Shown one piece after another: positions 1-6,086 of a stretch of DNA of 8,052 bases. The position numbers and the translations under genes were made by a program. The number at the start of each line of letters is the position of its first letter. The first letter of the stretch is position 1. The notes under the pieces are model-generated. The model was not told the DNA's origin. It did not search any database and was given only the letters and a program-made list of their open reading frames with translations. The DNA comes from Anaerolineales bacterium (GTDB lineage Bacteria > Chloroflexota > Anaerolineae > Anaerolineales > E44-bin32), in assembly GCA_030668545.1 (NCBI GenBank), contig DAOUTT010000083.1:1-8052 (forward strand). Reading direction: 5' to 3'.

Positions 1-939
1 AAAGTCTCCCCGTTATGCTTGGGTACGATGCAATTTGGATGGACGGCGGATGAGAAAGCCTCCTTCGAGGTGCTCGATGCAGCTTATGATGCGGGGATTA
101 ATTTCATTGATACGGCTGATATCTATTCACGGTGGATCGATGGGAATCCGGGTGGGGTCGCTGAGAGCATCATCGGAAAATGGCTGCGCAAGAATCCTGA
201 GAAACGAACGCAGGTCATCCTTGCAACGAAAGTCCGAGGACGGATGGGTGAGGGTCCGAATGATGAAGGGCTCTCTCGAAAACATATCTTCTCGGCCGTG
301 GAACAGTCCCTTATGCGATTGGGAACAGACTATATCGATCTGTACCAGGTACACTGGCCGGACGAGAGTACACCGATCGAGGAGACACTGCGCGCGTTGG
401 ATGATCTTGTCCGCGATGGACGTGTGCTATATATCGGCTGCTCAAATTACCCGGCGTGGCGTTTAATGGAGTCCTTGTGGACCTCCGATCGCTGCAGGCT
501 GACAAGTTTCATCAGCCTCCAACCACATTACAATTTAGTCCATCGGGATGAGTTTGAGCGGGAACTCGAAGATATTTGTTTGAAATTCGACATCGGAGTC
601 ATCCCGTACAGTCCGTTAGCGGGGGGATTTCTCACAGGAAAGTACGCCGGCGATCAAACCCCTCCGGAAGGTAGTCGCGGGGCGACGAGCGACAGGATTC
701 AAGCTTATTTAATGGACCCGCACAGTCTATCCACATTGGAAATTGTCAAGCAAATCGCTCTGGAAAGACAGAAATCACCTTCTCAAGTCGCTCTGCGCTG
801 GTTGATTTCCCGACCTGCTGTTGTGAGCGCTATTATCGGTCCTCGAGATCTAGAGCAGCTAGAGGATAACCTCGGGTGCCTGTCCGTTGAATTATCAGAT
901 GAAGATATGCAGCGGCTGGATGAGGCAAGTGCATGGTGA
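1..939 (+). CDS. Aldo/keto reductase, 5' end outside the window
   Basis: NAD(P)H-dependent oxidoreductase of the aldo/keto reductase superfamily, expected to be a cytoplasmic TIM barrel that reduces an aldehyde or ketone. The substrate cannot be read from the sequence. The reading frame is open from base 1 and the first residues (KVSPLCLGTMQFGW) match the usual beginning of the family about ten residues after the start. The true start is therefore upstream, and the TTG at 19 and ATG at 28 are internal codons. Counting from base 1, the catalytic tetrad is intact: Asp37 and Tyr42 (DTADIY), Lys77 (LATK) and His118 (YQVHW). SNYPAW and the late IIGPRDLEQLEDNL segment fit the substrate and cofactor-binding end of the barrel. 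The stop is TGA at 937-939. The 114-base gap and the promoter that follow suggest it is not cotranscribed with the next genes. Confidence 0.93.
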   Translation, partial: KVSPLCLGTMQFGWTADEKASFEVLDAAYDAGINFIDTADIYSRWIDGNPGGVAESIIGKWLRKNPEKRTQVILATKVRGRMGEGPNDEGLSRKHIFSAVEQSLMRLGTDYIDLYQVHWPDESTPIEETLRALDDLVRDGRVLYIGCSNYPAWRLMESLWTSDRCRLTSFISLQPHYNLVHRDEFERELEDICLKFDIGVIPYSPLAGGFLTGKYAGDQTPPEGSRGATSDRIQAYLMDPHSLSTLEIVKQIALERQKSPSQVALRWLISRPAVVSAIIGPRDLEQLEDNLGCLSVELSDEDMQRLDEASAW

Positions 940-965
940 TGGTTAATAACGAGGGGGATAAAGTT

Positions 966-994
966 TTTGAAGACCTCCAGGTTATGTTTTCAAA
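966..994 (+). other. AT-rich hairpin in the gap after the aldo/keto reductase
   Basis: TTTGAAGAC (966-974) can pair with GTTTTCAAA (986-994) in a 9-bp stem with one G-U pair and an 11-base loop. No T tract follows on the + strand, so it is not a standard intrinsic terminator. It may be a weak 3'-end structure or chance in AT-rich DNA. The rest of the 940-1053 gap holds only the promoter listed separately. Confidence 0.25.
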
Positions 995-1039
995 GTGGTC
1001 GCAATGGGGGTGTAGTTATGGTAAGTTTATACAGCCCGA

Positions 1040-1048
1040 TGGTATAAT
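1040..1048 (+). promoter_or_regulatory. Extended -10 promoter ahead of the recombinase-PNP operon
   Basis: TGGTATAAT is an exact TGN extended -10 element joined to a consensus TATAAT (1043-1048). No good -35 box lies 16-18 bases upstream, which is common for extended -10 promoters. Transcription would be expected to start near 1055, about 30 bases before the ATG at 1084. It sits in the longest non-coding gap of the first 6 kb, where a promoter for the following gene run is expected. Confidence 0.6.
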
Positions 1049-1073
1049 GTAAAATGAGCTTAAAGGAGCAGCC

Positions 1074-1078
1074 GGGAG
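1074..1078 (+). promoter_or_regulatory. Ribosome binding site that decides the recombinase start
   Basis: GGGAG ends five bases before the ATG at 1084. A second GGAG at 1065-1068 is 15 bases away and too far. The alternative ATG at 1054 has no purine-rich site before it, only the TATAAT box. Confidence 0.55.
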
Positions 1079-1083
1079 ACCCA

Positions 1084-1947
1084 ATGGAGCGCTCCATCCA
1101 ACAATATCTTGACGAACTCCAAAATGAACACAACGCCTCGGTACATACAATTACTGCGTATGGCACCGACCTCGATCAGTTCTATCGTGTTCTCGCCAGC
1201 CATTCAGGCACACCGCTAGCGCCTGAGGCGCTTACCCCTTCGGCTGTCATCCACTATGTAGACTGGCTGGGGGTGCAGGGCTACAGACCGGCGACGGTCT
1301 CTCGCAAGCTTGCTGCTGCCAGATCCTATCTTGAGTTCCTCTCTGGTCAGGGTCTAGTGGACGTTCGGCGCTTCCGTGAATTGCTAAAAGGACCGGCACT
1401 AGGAAGAGCTCAACCGCGGACACTCAGCAAACAAGAACTGGATCGGTTGCTATTGGCGCCACGAAAGTATTTTTCTCCAGGCGCAATCCGAGATGCAGCA
1501 ATCCTTTCACTGCTGTACGAAACTGGGTTCCGAGCCACGGACATGGTTCGCCTTCGAGTTCCCGATGTAGATCTTAACCATGCAAACATTCGAAGGCCGC
1601 CCGATCGTACCCAATGGCTGGCGATTCCTGACTCGATCATACTCCTGCAAAAATACCTAAGTGATGGGCGACCCCACTTCGTTCGCAACATCGCTGAGAA
1701 TGTACTTTTCCTAAACCAACGAGGCCAGGGATTGAGCCGGCAAGGGCTGTGGCTGGTCGTCAAACGCTGGGCGGTTGTGAGTGAGTTGGAAGGATCCCTC
1801 TCGCCTCACACATTGCGGCACTCGCGAGCCAGTCATATGTTAGAAGAAGGTCAATCTCGACGTGAAGTGCAAACACTCCTGGGGCTTTCGAGCCCGAACG
1901 CTGTTCGTATTCATCGCCGTCGATCTAGAAGCGAAGACGAGAGGTAG
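1084..1947 (+). CDS. XerD-like tyrosine recombinase homologue lacking catalytic residues
   Basis: Related to XerC/XerD site-specific recombinases. It has an N-terminal SAM-like core-binding domain (MERSIQQYLDELQNEHNASV through the SYLEFL helix), then the C-terminal catalytic fold. Residue numbers here count from the ATG at 1054. Arg160 (TGFRATDMV) and His252-x-x-Arg255 (SPHTLRHS) are kept. With E. coli XerD spacing, the second His (GH) is Leu278 and the nucleophilic Tyr is His287. No lysine occurs between residues 139 and 199, where the active-site hairpin Lys belongs. The protein also ends only ten residues after the Tyr position. It probably cannot cleave DNA and may act in DNA binding or partnering. 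I prefer the ATG at 1084: GGGAG lies five bases upstream, the family normally starts here, and the ATG at 1054 falls at the predicted transcription start. The next gene begins three bases after the stop. Confidence 0.85.
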   Translation: MERSIQQYLDELQNEHNASVHTITAYGTDLDQFYRVLASHSGTPLAPEALTPSAVIHYVDWLGVQGYRPATVSRKLAAARSYLEFLSGQGLVDVRRFRELLKGPALGRAQPRTLSKQELDRLLLAPRKYFSPGAIRDAAILSLLYETGFRATDMVRLRVPDVDLNHANIRRPPDRTQWLAIPDSIILLQKYLSDGRPHFVRNIAENVLFLNQRGQGLSRQGLWLVVKRWAVVSELEGSLSPHTLRHSRASHMLEEGQSRREVQTLLGLSSPNAVRIHRRRSRSEDER

Positions 1948-1950
1948 GCT

Positions 1951-2784
1951 ATGGGATTTGTTAGTGAACAAGATATTGATGATGCAGTAGGAGCAATCAG
2001 AAAGACGACATCATTGGAGCCGACAATTGGCATGATTTTAGGTTCCGGATTGGGCCCGCTGGCGGAGGCAATAGAGGGTGCGGAGCACATTGAAGTCAAT
2101 GAAATCCCTGGATGGCCTGTTTCAACGGTTGAAGGGCACTCAGGCAAACTCGTCTTTGGTCATCTGGAGGGAGTTCCCGTTTTTGTTTTACAAGGTCGTG
2201 CTCACTACTATGAAGGACACTCAATTGAGCGCATAGGTCTCCCGGTGCGAGTTATGCAGAAGCTGGGGGCGGAAATTCTAATAGTTACCAATGCCGCGGG
2301 AGCTGTTCACCCCGAGTTTTCACCCGGTGAACTCATGCTCATCTCAGACCATATCAATCTAATTGGAATGGCTGGGCAATCGCCACTGAGAGGTCCGAAC
2401 TTAGACGCATATGGCCCGCGCTTTCCAGATATGAGCCAGGCTTATGATCCTGAGCTGAAGTCGATCGCCAGAGCTGTCGCCGCTAAGGGAGATATCCCGC
2501 TGCAGGAAGGTGTTTACGTTTGCCTTGCTGGACCATCGTTTGAAACCCCGGCGGATTTACGGTTTCTGCGTGGAATCGGGGTTGACGCCGTTGGGATGTC
2601 CACCGTTCCAGAAGTCATCATTGCCCGCCATGGCGGGATGCGCGTACTGGGTGTTTCTGGTATTAGTAACAAGGCCAACCTCGACGGCACAACAGTGACG
2701 ACTCACGAAGAAGTCTTGGCTGCGGGTGATGTGATTGTCCCGAGATTAACAGCTCTAGTTAGGGGAGTAATAAAAGAAATTTAA
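1951..2784 (+). CDS. punA: Purine nucleoside phosphorylase, trimeric (PNP/MTAP) family
   Basis: Catalyses reversible phosphorolysis of purine nucleosides (typically inosine, guanosine and their deoxy forms) to free base plus (deoxy)ribose 1-phosphate, in cytoplasmic purine salvage. The 277-residue length matches the trimeric family and is longer than the hexameric DeoD type. Visible motifs are the phosphate loop GSGLG (31-35), His63 in VEGHSGK, RAHYYEG (83-89, phosphate and sugar contacts), TNAAG (113-117), AGPSFET (193-199, with base-binding Glu198), GMST (215-218) and Asn240 in ISNKAN, the position of the catalytic purine-contacting Asn. The Glu plus Asn pair suggests 6-oxopurine preference. 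That is inference from the family. The start follows the recombinase stop by three bases, with a purine-rich GAGAGGTAGG just upstream inside the end of that gene, so translation is probably coupled. Confidence 0.97.
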   Translation: MGFVSEQDIDDAVGAIRKTTSLEPTIGMILGSGLGPLAEAIEGAEHIEVNEIPGWPVSTVEGHSGKLVFGHLEGVPVFVLQGRAHYYEGHSIERIGLPVRVMQKLGAEILIVTNAAGAVHPEFSPGELMLISDHINLIGMAGQSPLRGPNLDAYGPRFPDMSQAYDPELKSIARAVAAKGDIPLQEGVYVCLAGPSFETPADLRFLRGIGVDAVGMSTVPEVIIARHGGMRVLGVSGISNKANLDGTTVTTHEEVLAAGDVIVPRLTALVRGVIKEI

Positions 2785-2796
2785 GATTGGCGGTAC

Positions 2797-3498
2797 ATGG
2801 AAGAAGTATTACTTTTAATCGAGGCTAACCAGAGATGGATTTTTCTCCTCCTGGGATTACTCGGACTGGTGTATTTTGGGTCGGTTCTGCGAGCGTATAA
2901 CCGGTATCGGTCGGCGATCTATGGTTTGGAGCGGGAACGGTCCATCTCCACGCTGCGGCGCTCAGGTGGAATGCTTGCTCTCGCCGTCACCGGTATTGTC
3001 GTGGTGTTCATCTTGACGACCTTCGCTAGCCCTGCTCTTCCTGTCTCGCTACGCCCAACAGTAATACCGACGGTTTCCCTGCTTGCAACCCCCATTTTGG
3101 GGCAGGGAGAAGAAGGGACCGCATTTTCGACAGCGACGCCAATAGACCCGGATGGCATTGATGGCGCAGGTTGTGCGAATCTCAATGCGACGATCTTCTC
3201 TCCTGAAAGTGGCGCGAGAGTCAAGGGCGAGGTGCAGTTTAAAGGGGCTGCAAATATCCCGGGTTTTGCTTTCTATAAGCTTGAATTCAACGATTTAAAG
3301 CCGGCAAGCACCTGGCTGGCAATCTCGGCCAACAATCAAACCGTATGCGAGCAGGGATGCGACGACGAGACAGAGATATTGGGAATCTGGGATACAAGCC
3401 TGGTCCGGCCAGGTCAGTATGCGGTCCAGTTGGTCGTAACCGATACACTCGGAAACGCTCCATTCCCTTGCCAGATCCGGCTGCAGATCGTCCCATAA
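2797..3498 (+). CDS. Two-TM membrane protein with extracytoplasmic Ig-like domain
   Basis: Function not recognised. The 233-residue protein has two hydrophobic segments (about 14-31 and 57-77) joined by a basic loop (RAYNRYR, ERERS, STLRR) that should be cytoplasmic, so both ends face outward. A Pro/Thr/Ser-rich linker (about 79-120) leads to a C-terminal beta-sandwich-like domain (about 130-233). It carries the pattern FSPESGARVKGEVQFKG, FYKLEF, GIWDTS, GQYAVQLVVTDTLGN. This resembles the Ig-like repeat often found on Chloroflexota cell-surface and penicillin-binding-type proteins. Four cysteines (126, 184, 188, 225) lie in the outer part and could form disulphides. The start is 12 bases after the phosphorylase stop with only a weak GGCGG site. 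It may bind envelope polymers or a protein partner, but nothing visible fixes its job. Confidence 0.85.
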   Translation: MEEVLLLIEANQRWIFLLLGLLGLVYFGSVLRAYNRYRSAIYGLERERSISTLRRSGGMLALAVTGIVVVFILTTFASPALPVSLRPTVIPTVSLLATPILGQGEEGTAFSTATPIDPDGIDGAGCANLNATIFSPESGARVKGEVQFKGAANIPGFAFYKLEFNDLKPASTWLAISANNQTVCEQGCDDETEILGIWDTSLVRPGQYAVQLVVTDTLGNAPFPCQIRLQIVP

Positions 3499-3524
3499 GT
3501 ACGCAATGAGGGTCAAAGGTTACG

Positions 3525-4067
3525 ATGATTGAGCAAATTAGTGTGCGCCAGGCAATATCAAGCGACATCCCCAGGTTAATTTCCATGGACCATGGATTCA
3601 GCACAGATCATGTCTGGCAGCTCTCATACCGCAAGCAGCCAAGTGAGATCGGCGTGATCTTCCGGGAGGTGCGATTACCGCGCCCGATGCAGGCCGTCTA
3701 TCCAAGAGATCCTAAACGTTTGGCAGATGAGTGGACTCATTCGCAGGCACTACTCCTGGCGGAGGTAGAAGAGCAACCCGCTGGATACCTGGCGTTGAGT
3801 GATGGCCCTGCTGAAGCGTCCGCGTGGATAACGGACGTAGTCGTAGATCTGCGCTTCAGGAGGCAGGGGATCGCTTCGAGGCTGCTTGCTGCCGGAAAGG
3901 AGTGGTGCCGAGCCAGGGAAAGGAGACTCCTTTTCATGGAGATGCAGACAAAGAACTACCCGGCGATCTGTCTCGCTCAGAGAACCGGATTTCTATACGC
4001 GGGATATAGTGATCTGTACTACCCGGATCAGGATATTGCGCTTTTCTTCGCTGTGGAACTCGGTTGA
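3525..4067 (+). CDS. GNAT-family N-acetyltransferase
   Basis: Predicted acetyl-CoA-dependent acyltransferase of the Gcn5-related (GNAT) fold. The acceptor is unknown. The protein is 180 residues. After the opening strand ISVRQAISSDIPRL, motif A is clear at about 105-121, with the acetyl-CoA pyrophosphate loop RRQGIA (112-117) in the Q/R-x-x-G-x-G/A position. Motif B follows as N144 to F156 (NYPAICLAQRTGF), the usual N-x-x-A-x-x-L-x-x-x-x-GF helix. The C-terminal strand is aromatic-rich (YSDLYYPDQDIALFF). The region of about 25-75 is an insertion typical of the substrate side. AAAGG at 3515-3519 sits five bases before the ATG, a good ribosome binding site. It lies 26 bases after the previous gene and 18 before the next, so it is probably within the same operon. 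Confidence 0.93.
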   Translation: MIEQISVRQAISSDIPRLISMDHGFSTDHVWQLSYRKQPSEIGVIFREVRLPRPMQAVYPRDPKRLADEWTHSQALLLAEVEEQPAGYLALSDGPAEASAWITDVVVDLRFRRQGIASRLLAAGKEWCRARERRLLFMEMQTKNYPAICLAQRTGFLYAGYSDLYYPDQDIALFFAVELG

Positions 4068-4085
4068 GATCCAGCCGTAATCTTT

Positions 4086-6008
4086 ATGTCTGATATGGTT
4101 GCACCGCTGCTCATTCTGAACCAAATCCTCACTGCTGGTAATACGATTACAGCATTCTCGCTGCTGCTCTACGCGCTGACATTCAACATGCGTGAAAGGG
4201 TGGCTCGGTCCCTGGCAGTGTTGTTGGCATGTGTAACAATCGTCTATTTTGGTGATGTGCTCGTGGCCACAACCAATTCCCCTGCAGAGGCTGAGGTGTG
4301 GCTTCGTTTGCAGTGGCTGGGCATTAGTTTTGTGCCTGCTGCCTATCTGCAACTTAGTGATGCTCTCCTGGCCGCCACGGGAAGACCCTCCAGAGGCCGT
4401 CGATCGCGCCTCGTCGGATTGAGCTATCTTCTCAGCGGGTTAACACTAGCAGGAGTCGCGTTCAGCCAGTTGATCGCCGCTGAAGTTGTGATTAGCGAGT
4501 CGGTCGTCTATTTACGCCCCGGTCCACTCTTCCCGCTATTCAGCGTTTTCTTGCTCATCAACTTAATTCTTGCGGGGTATAACTTCTGGCGAGCTTACAA
4601 ACGCTGCCTGACGCGCTCTAGCAAACGACGGATGCGCTACCTGTTAGCTGGCTCAATCGGTCCACTGATTGCGGCGTATCCCTGGGTGATGTTAGGGGGA
4701 TCCACATTAATTTCACAAGGCGTTCTCTTCTGGGGCATTTTGATCGTCATCAACACCTTTGTTGCGGTTCAGCTGGTGTTAATGTCCTATGCTGTAGCGT
4801 ACTTTGGTGTTGAGATTCCCGATCGTGTAGTAAAAGCGCGATTGTTTCAATGGATAATTCGTGGACCTTTTGTGGCATCCACTGTGCTAGCTCTCACCGT
4901 CATTGTCAATCGGCTGGCAGAGATGTTCGGATATGAAAACAGCCGTATAGTCCCCTTCACCACAGTTGCATCAATCCTCATCCTCCAATATTTGATCACG
5001 CTTGTCCGTCGTCCGGTCGAACTCTGGTTCTTTTATGGCGAGGATCGCGGTGATGTCGCTCGGCTTCAGTTATTAGAAGAGCGTTTGCTCACGAGTGGGG
5101 ATCTCAAGCAATTTCTCGAATCTATCCTCAATGCGACCTGCGACCTGCTTGGGAGCGATTCGGCATTCGTTGCGATCGTTGGGGCAGAGGGTCTGGAAAT
5201 GGAAGTTGCGGTTGGTTCTGATGACCCGCTGCGGGGTTCGAAGGATCTTCCACCATTGATGGTCACCGATAACCGCAAGGAGTTTGATATTTTAGGGGAT
5301 GTATTCTCTTGGGATGTTTTCTGGCTAATCCCGCTTCGTCTAACTAATCCTGCTGAGGTTATTGGTTTCTTAGGTTTACACGCTCGTGGCCCCATACCTG
5401 ATTTCACGCTAGAAGAAGAGGAAATTCTGAGTACACTTCTTGAGCGAGCCACGATTGCGTTGACAGAGAGGAAACTGCAGCGAGAGGTTTTCGCGATCGT
5501 CGACCGACTGGTACCGCAAGTCCAGACGATCCAAAGAATACGTGCTGAAGCGCGTTATGCTGGTTCAGACGCACTAACAGCGCCTGTAGAAGGGATTGGA
5601 TCCGAAGAGGAACTAAGAGAGTTTGTGCGTGAAGCGCTTGGCCATTATTGGGGCGGGCCTCGCCTTACCAGCAGTCCGCTGCTTGGGCTGCGTGTAGTCA
5701 GGCGGGCAATGGATGAGCATGAGGGGAACCCCGTGAACGCCTTAAGAGCAACTCTTCGCCAGGCGATCGATCAGGTGCGGCCAGAAGGGGAGCGCCGATT
5801 CACGGCAGAGTGGATGCTGTACAATATTCTTGAGATGAAGTTTCTGCAGGGTAGAAAAGTAAGAGATGTCGCCATGAAATTGGCGATGTCTGAGGCGGAT
5901 CTGTACCGGAAACAACGAGTCGCGATCGAGGCGGTAGCCGAAACGATAGCGAACATGGAGCGAGGCGCAGTTGCCTCAGAGGAGGTAGTGGCCCAGAAGA
6001 CGGAATAG
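4086..6008 (+). CDS. Multi-pass membrane sensor with GAF domain and C-terminal HTH-like module
   Basis: A 640-residue protein. Residues 1-240 contain about seven hydrophobic helices and resemble the 7TM region found at the N terminus of some histidine kinases (7TMR-HISK type). Two more segments follow (about 256-275 and 288-306). A GAF-like domain spans about 325-460 (ending FTLEEEEILSTLLERATIAL), followed by a charged helical linker (461-490). No H-box, N-box or G-box of a kinase is present, nor a GGDEF or PP2C motif. Instead, residues 505-620 form a compact helical module with HYWGGPRLTSSPLLGL, NPVNALRATLRQAI and a helix-turn-helix-like end (about 578-615: YNILEMKFLQGRKVRDVAMK, then MSEADLYRKQR). 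The end resembles sigma-factor region 4. The protein may sense a membrane or small-molecule signal and act through DNA or a protein partner; this is inference. No clear Shine-Dalgarno precedes the ATG; the next in-frame ATG is at 4095. Confidence 0.85.
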   Translation: MSDMVAPLLILNQILTAGNTITAFSLLLYALTFNMRERVARSLAVLLACVTIVYFGDVLVATTNSPAEAEVWLRLQWLGISFVPAAYLQLSDALLAATGRPSRGRRSRLVGLSYLLSGLTLAGVAFSQLIAAEVVISESVVYLRPGPLFPLFSVFLLINLILAGYNFWRAYKRCLTRSSKRRMRYLLAGSIGPLIAAYPWVMLGGSTLISQGVLFWGILIVINTFVAVQLVLMSYAVAYFGVEIPDRVVKARLFQWIIRGPFVASTVLALTVIVNRLAEMFGYENSRIVPFTTVASILILQYLITLVRRPVELWFFYGEDRGDVARLQLLEERLLTSGDLKQFLESILNATCDLLGSDSAFVAIVGAEGLEMEVAVGSDDPLRGSKDLPPLMVTDNRKEFDILGDVFSWDVFWLIPLRLTNPAEVIGFLGLHARGPIPDFTLEEEEILSTLLERATIALTERKLQREVFAIVDRLVPQVQTIQRIRAEARYAGSDALTAPVEGIGSEEELREFVREALGHYWGGPRLTSSPLLGLRVVRRAMDEHEGNPVNALRATLRQAIDQVRPEGERRFTAEWMLYNILEMKFLQGRKVRDVAMKLAMSEADLYRKQRVAIEAVAETIANMERGAVASEEVVAQKTE

Positions 6009-6036
6009 TTCTCGTTGGATGGTCTATCAACTATTC
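6003..6036 (+). repeat. Inverted repeat overlapping the sensor stop codon
   Basis: GAATAGTT (6003-6010) and AACTATTC (6029-6036) are perfect 8-base inverted arms separated by 18 bases. The left arm contains the TAG stop (6006-6008). No T tract follows, so it is not a normal terminator. It could be a weak mRNA hairpin or a dyad binding site upstream of the S1 gene. The rest of the 6009-6086 spacer shows no convincing promoter. Confidence 0.35.
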
Positions 6037-6086
6037 GGAATTTCGTTGGTCCTATCTGAGTAGGCGAGTGGGTAAAGGTTTTTAGC

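Noticed and set aside
35..466. 143-residue + strand frame overlapping the aldo/keto reductase
   Set aside because: It is in another frame of a gene with an intact catalytic tetrad. The Arg/Ser/Cys-rich product looks like a shadow.
966..994. Hairpin after the aldo/keto reductase as its intrinsic terminator
   Set aside because: The stem is AT-rich with a G-U pair and an 11-base loop, and no T tract follows it. It is listed only as a low-confidence structure.
1054..1083. ATG at 1054 as the recombinase start
   Set aside because: It has no ribosome binding site, lies at the predicted transcription start and adds ten residues not typical of the family. The ATG at 1084 is better supported.
1885..1947. 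A frameshift near the recombinase 3' end that would restore the catalytic Tyr
   Set aside because: A shifted frame does place a TAT codon at 1908-1910, but its context (SYSSPSI then stop) does not resemble the family tail, and it would not restore the missing His or Lys. Substitution fits better.
3287..3604. 105-residue minus-strand frame across the junction of the Ig-domain and GNAT genes
   Set aside because: It overlaps two well-supported + strand genes and has no recognisable domain or ribosome binding site.
5066..5452. 128-residue open frame on the minus strand
   Set aside because: It lies antisense within the GAF part of the membrane sensor gene. Ser/Arg-rich composition is typical of an opposite-strand shadow.
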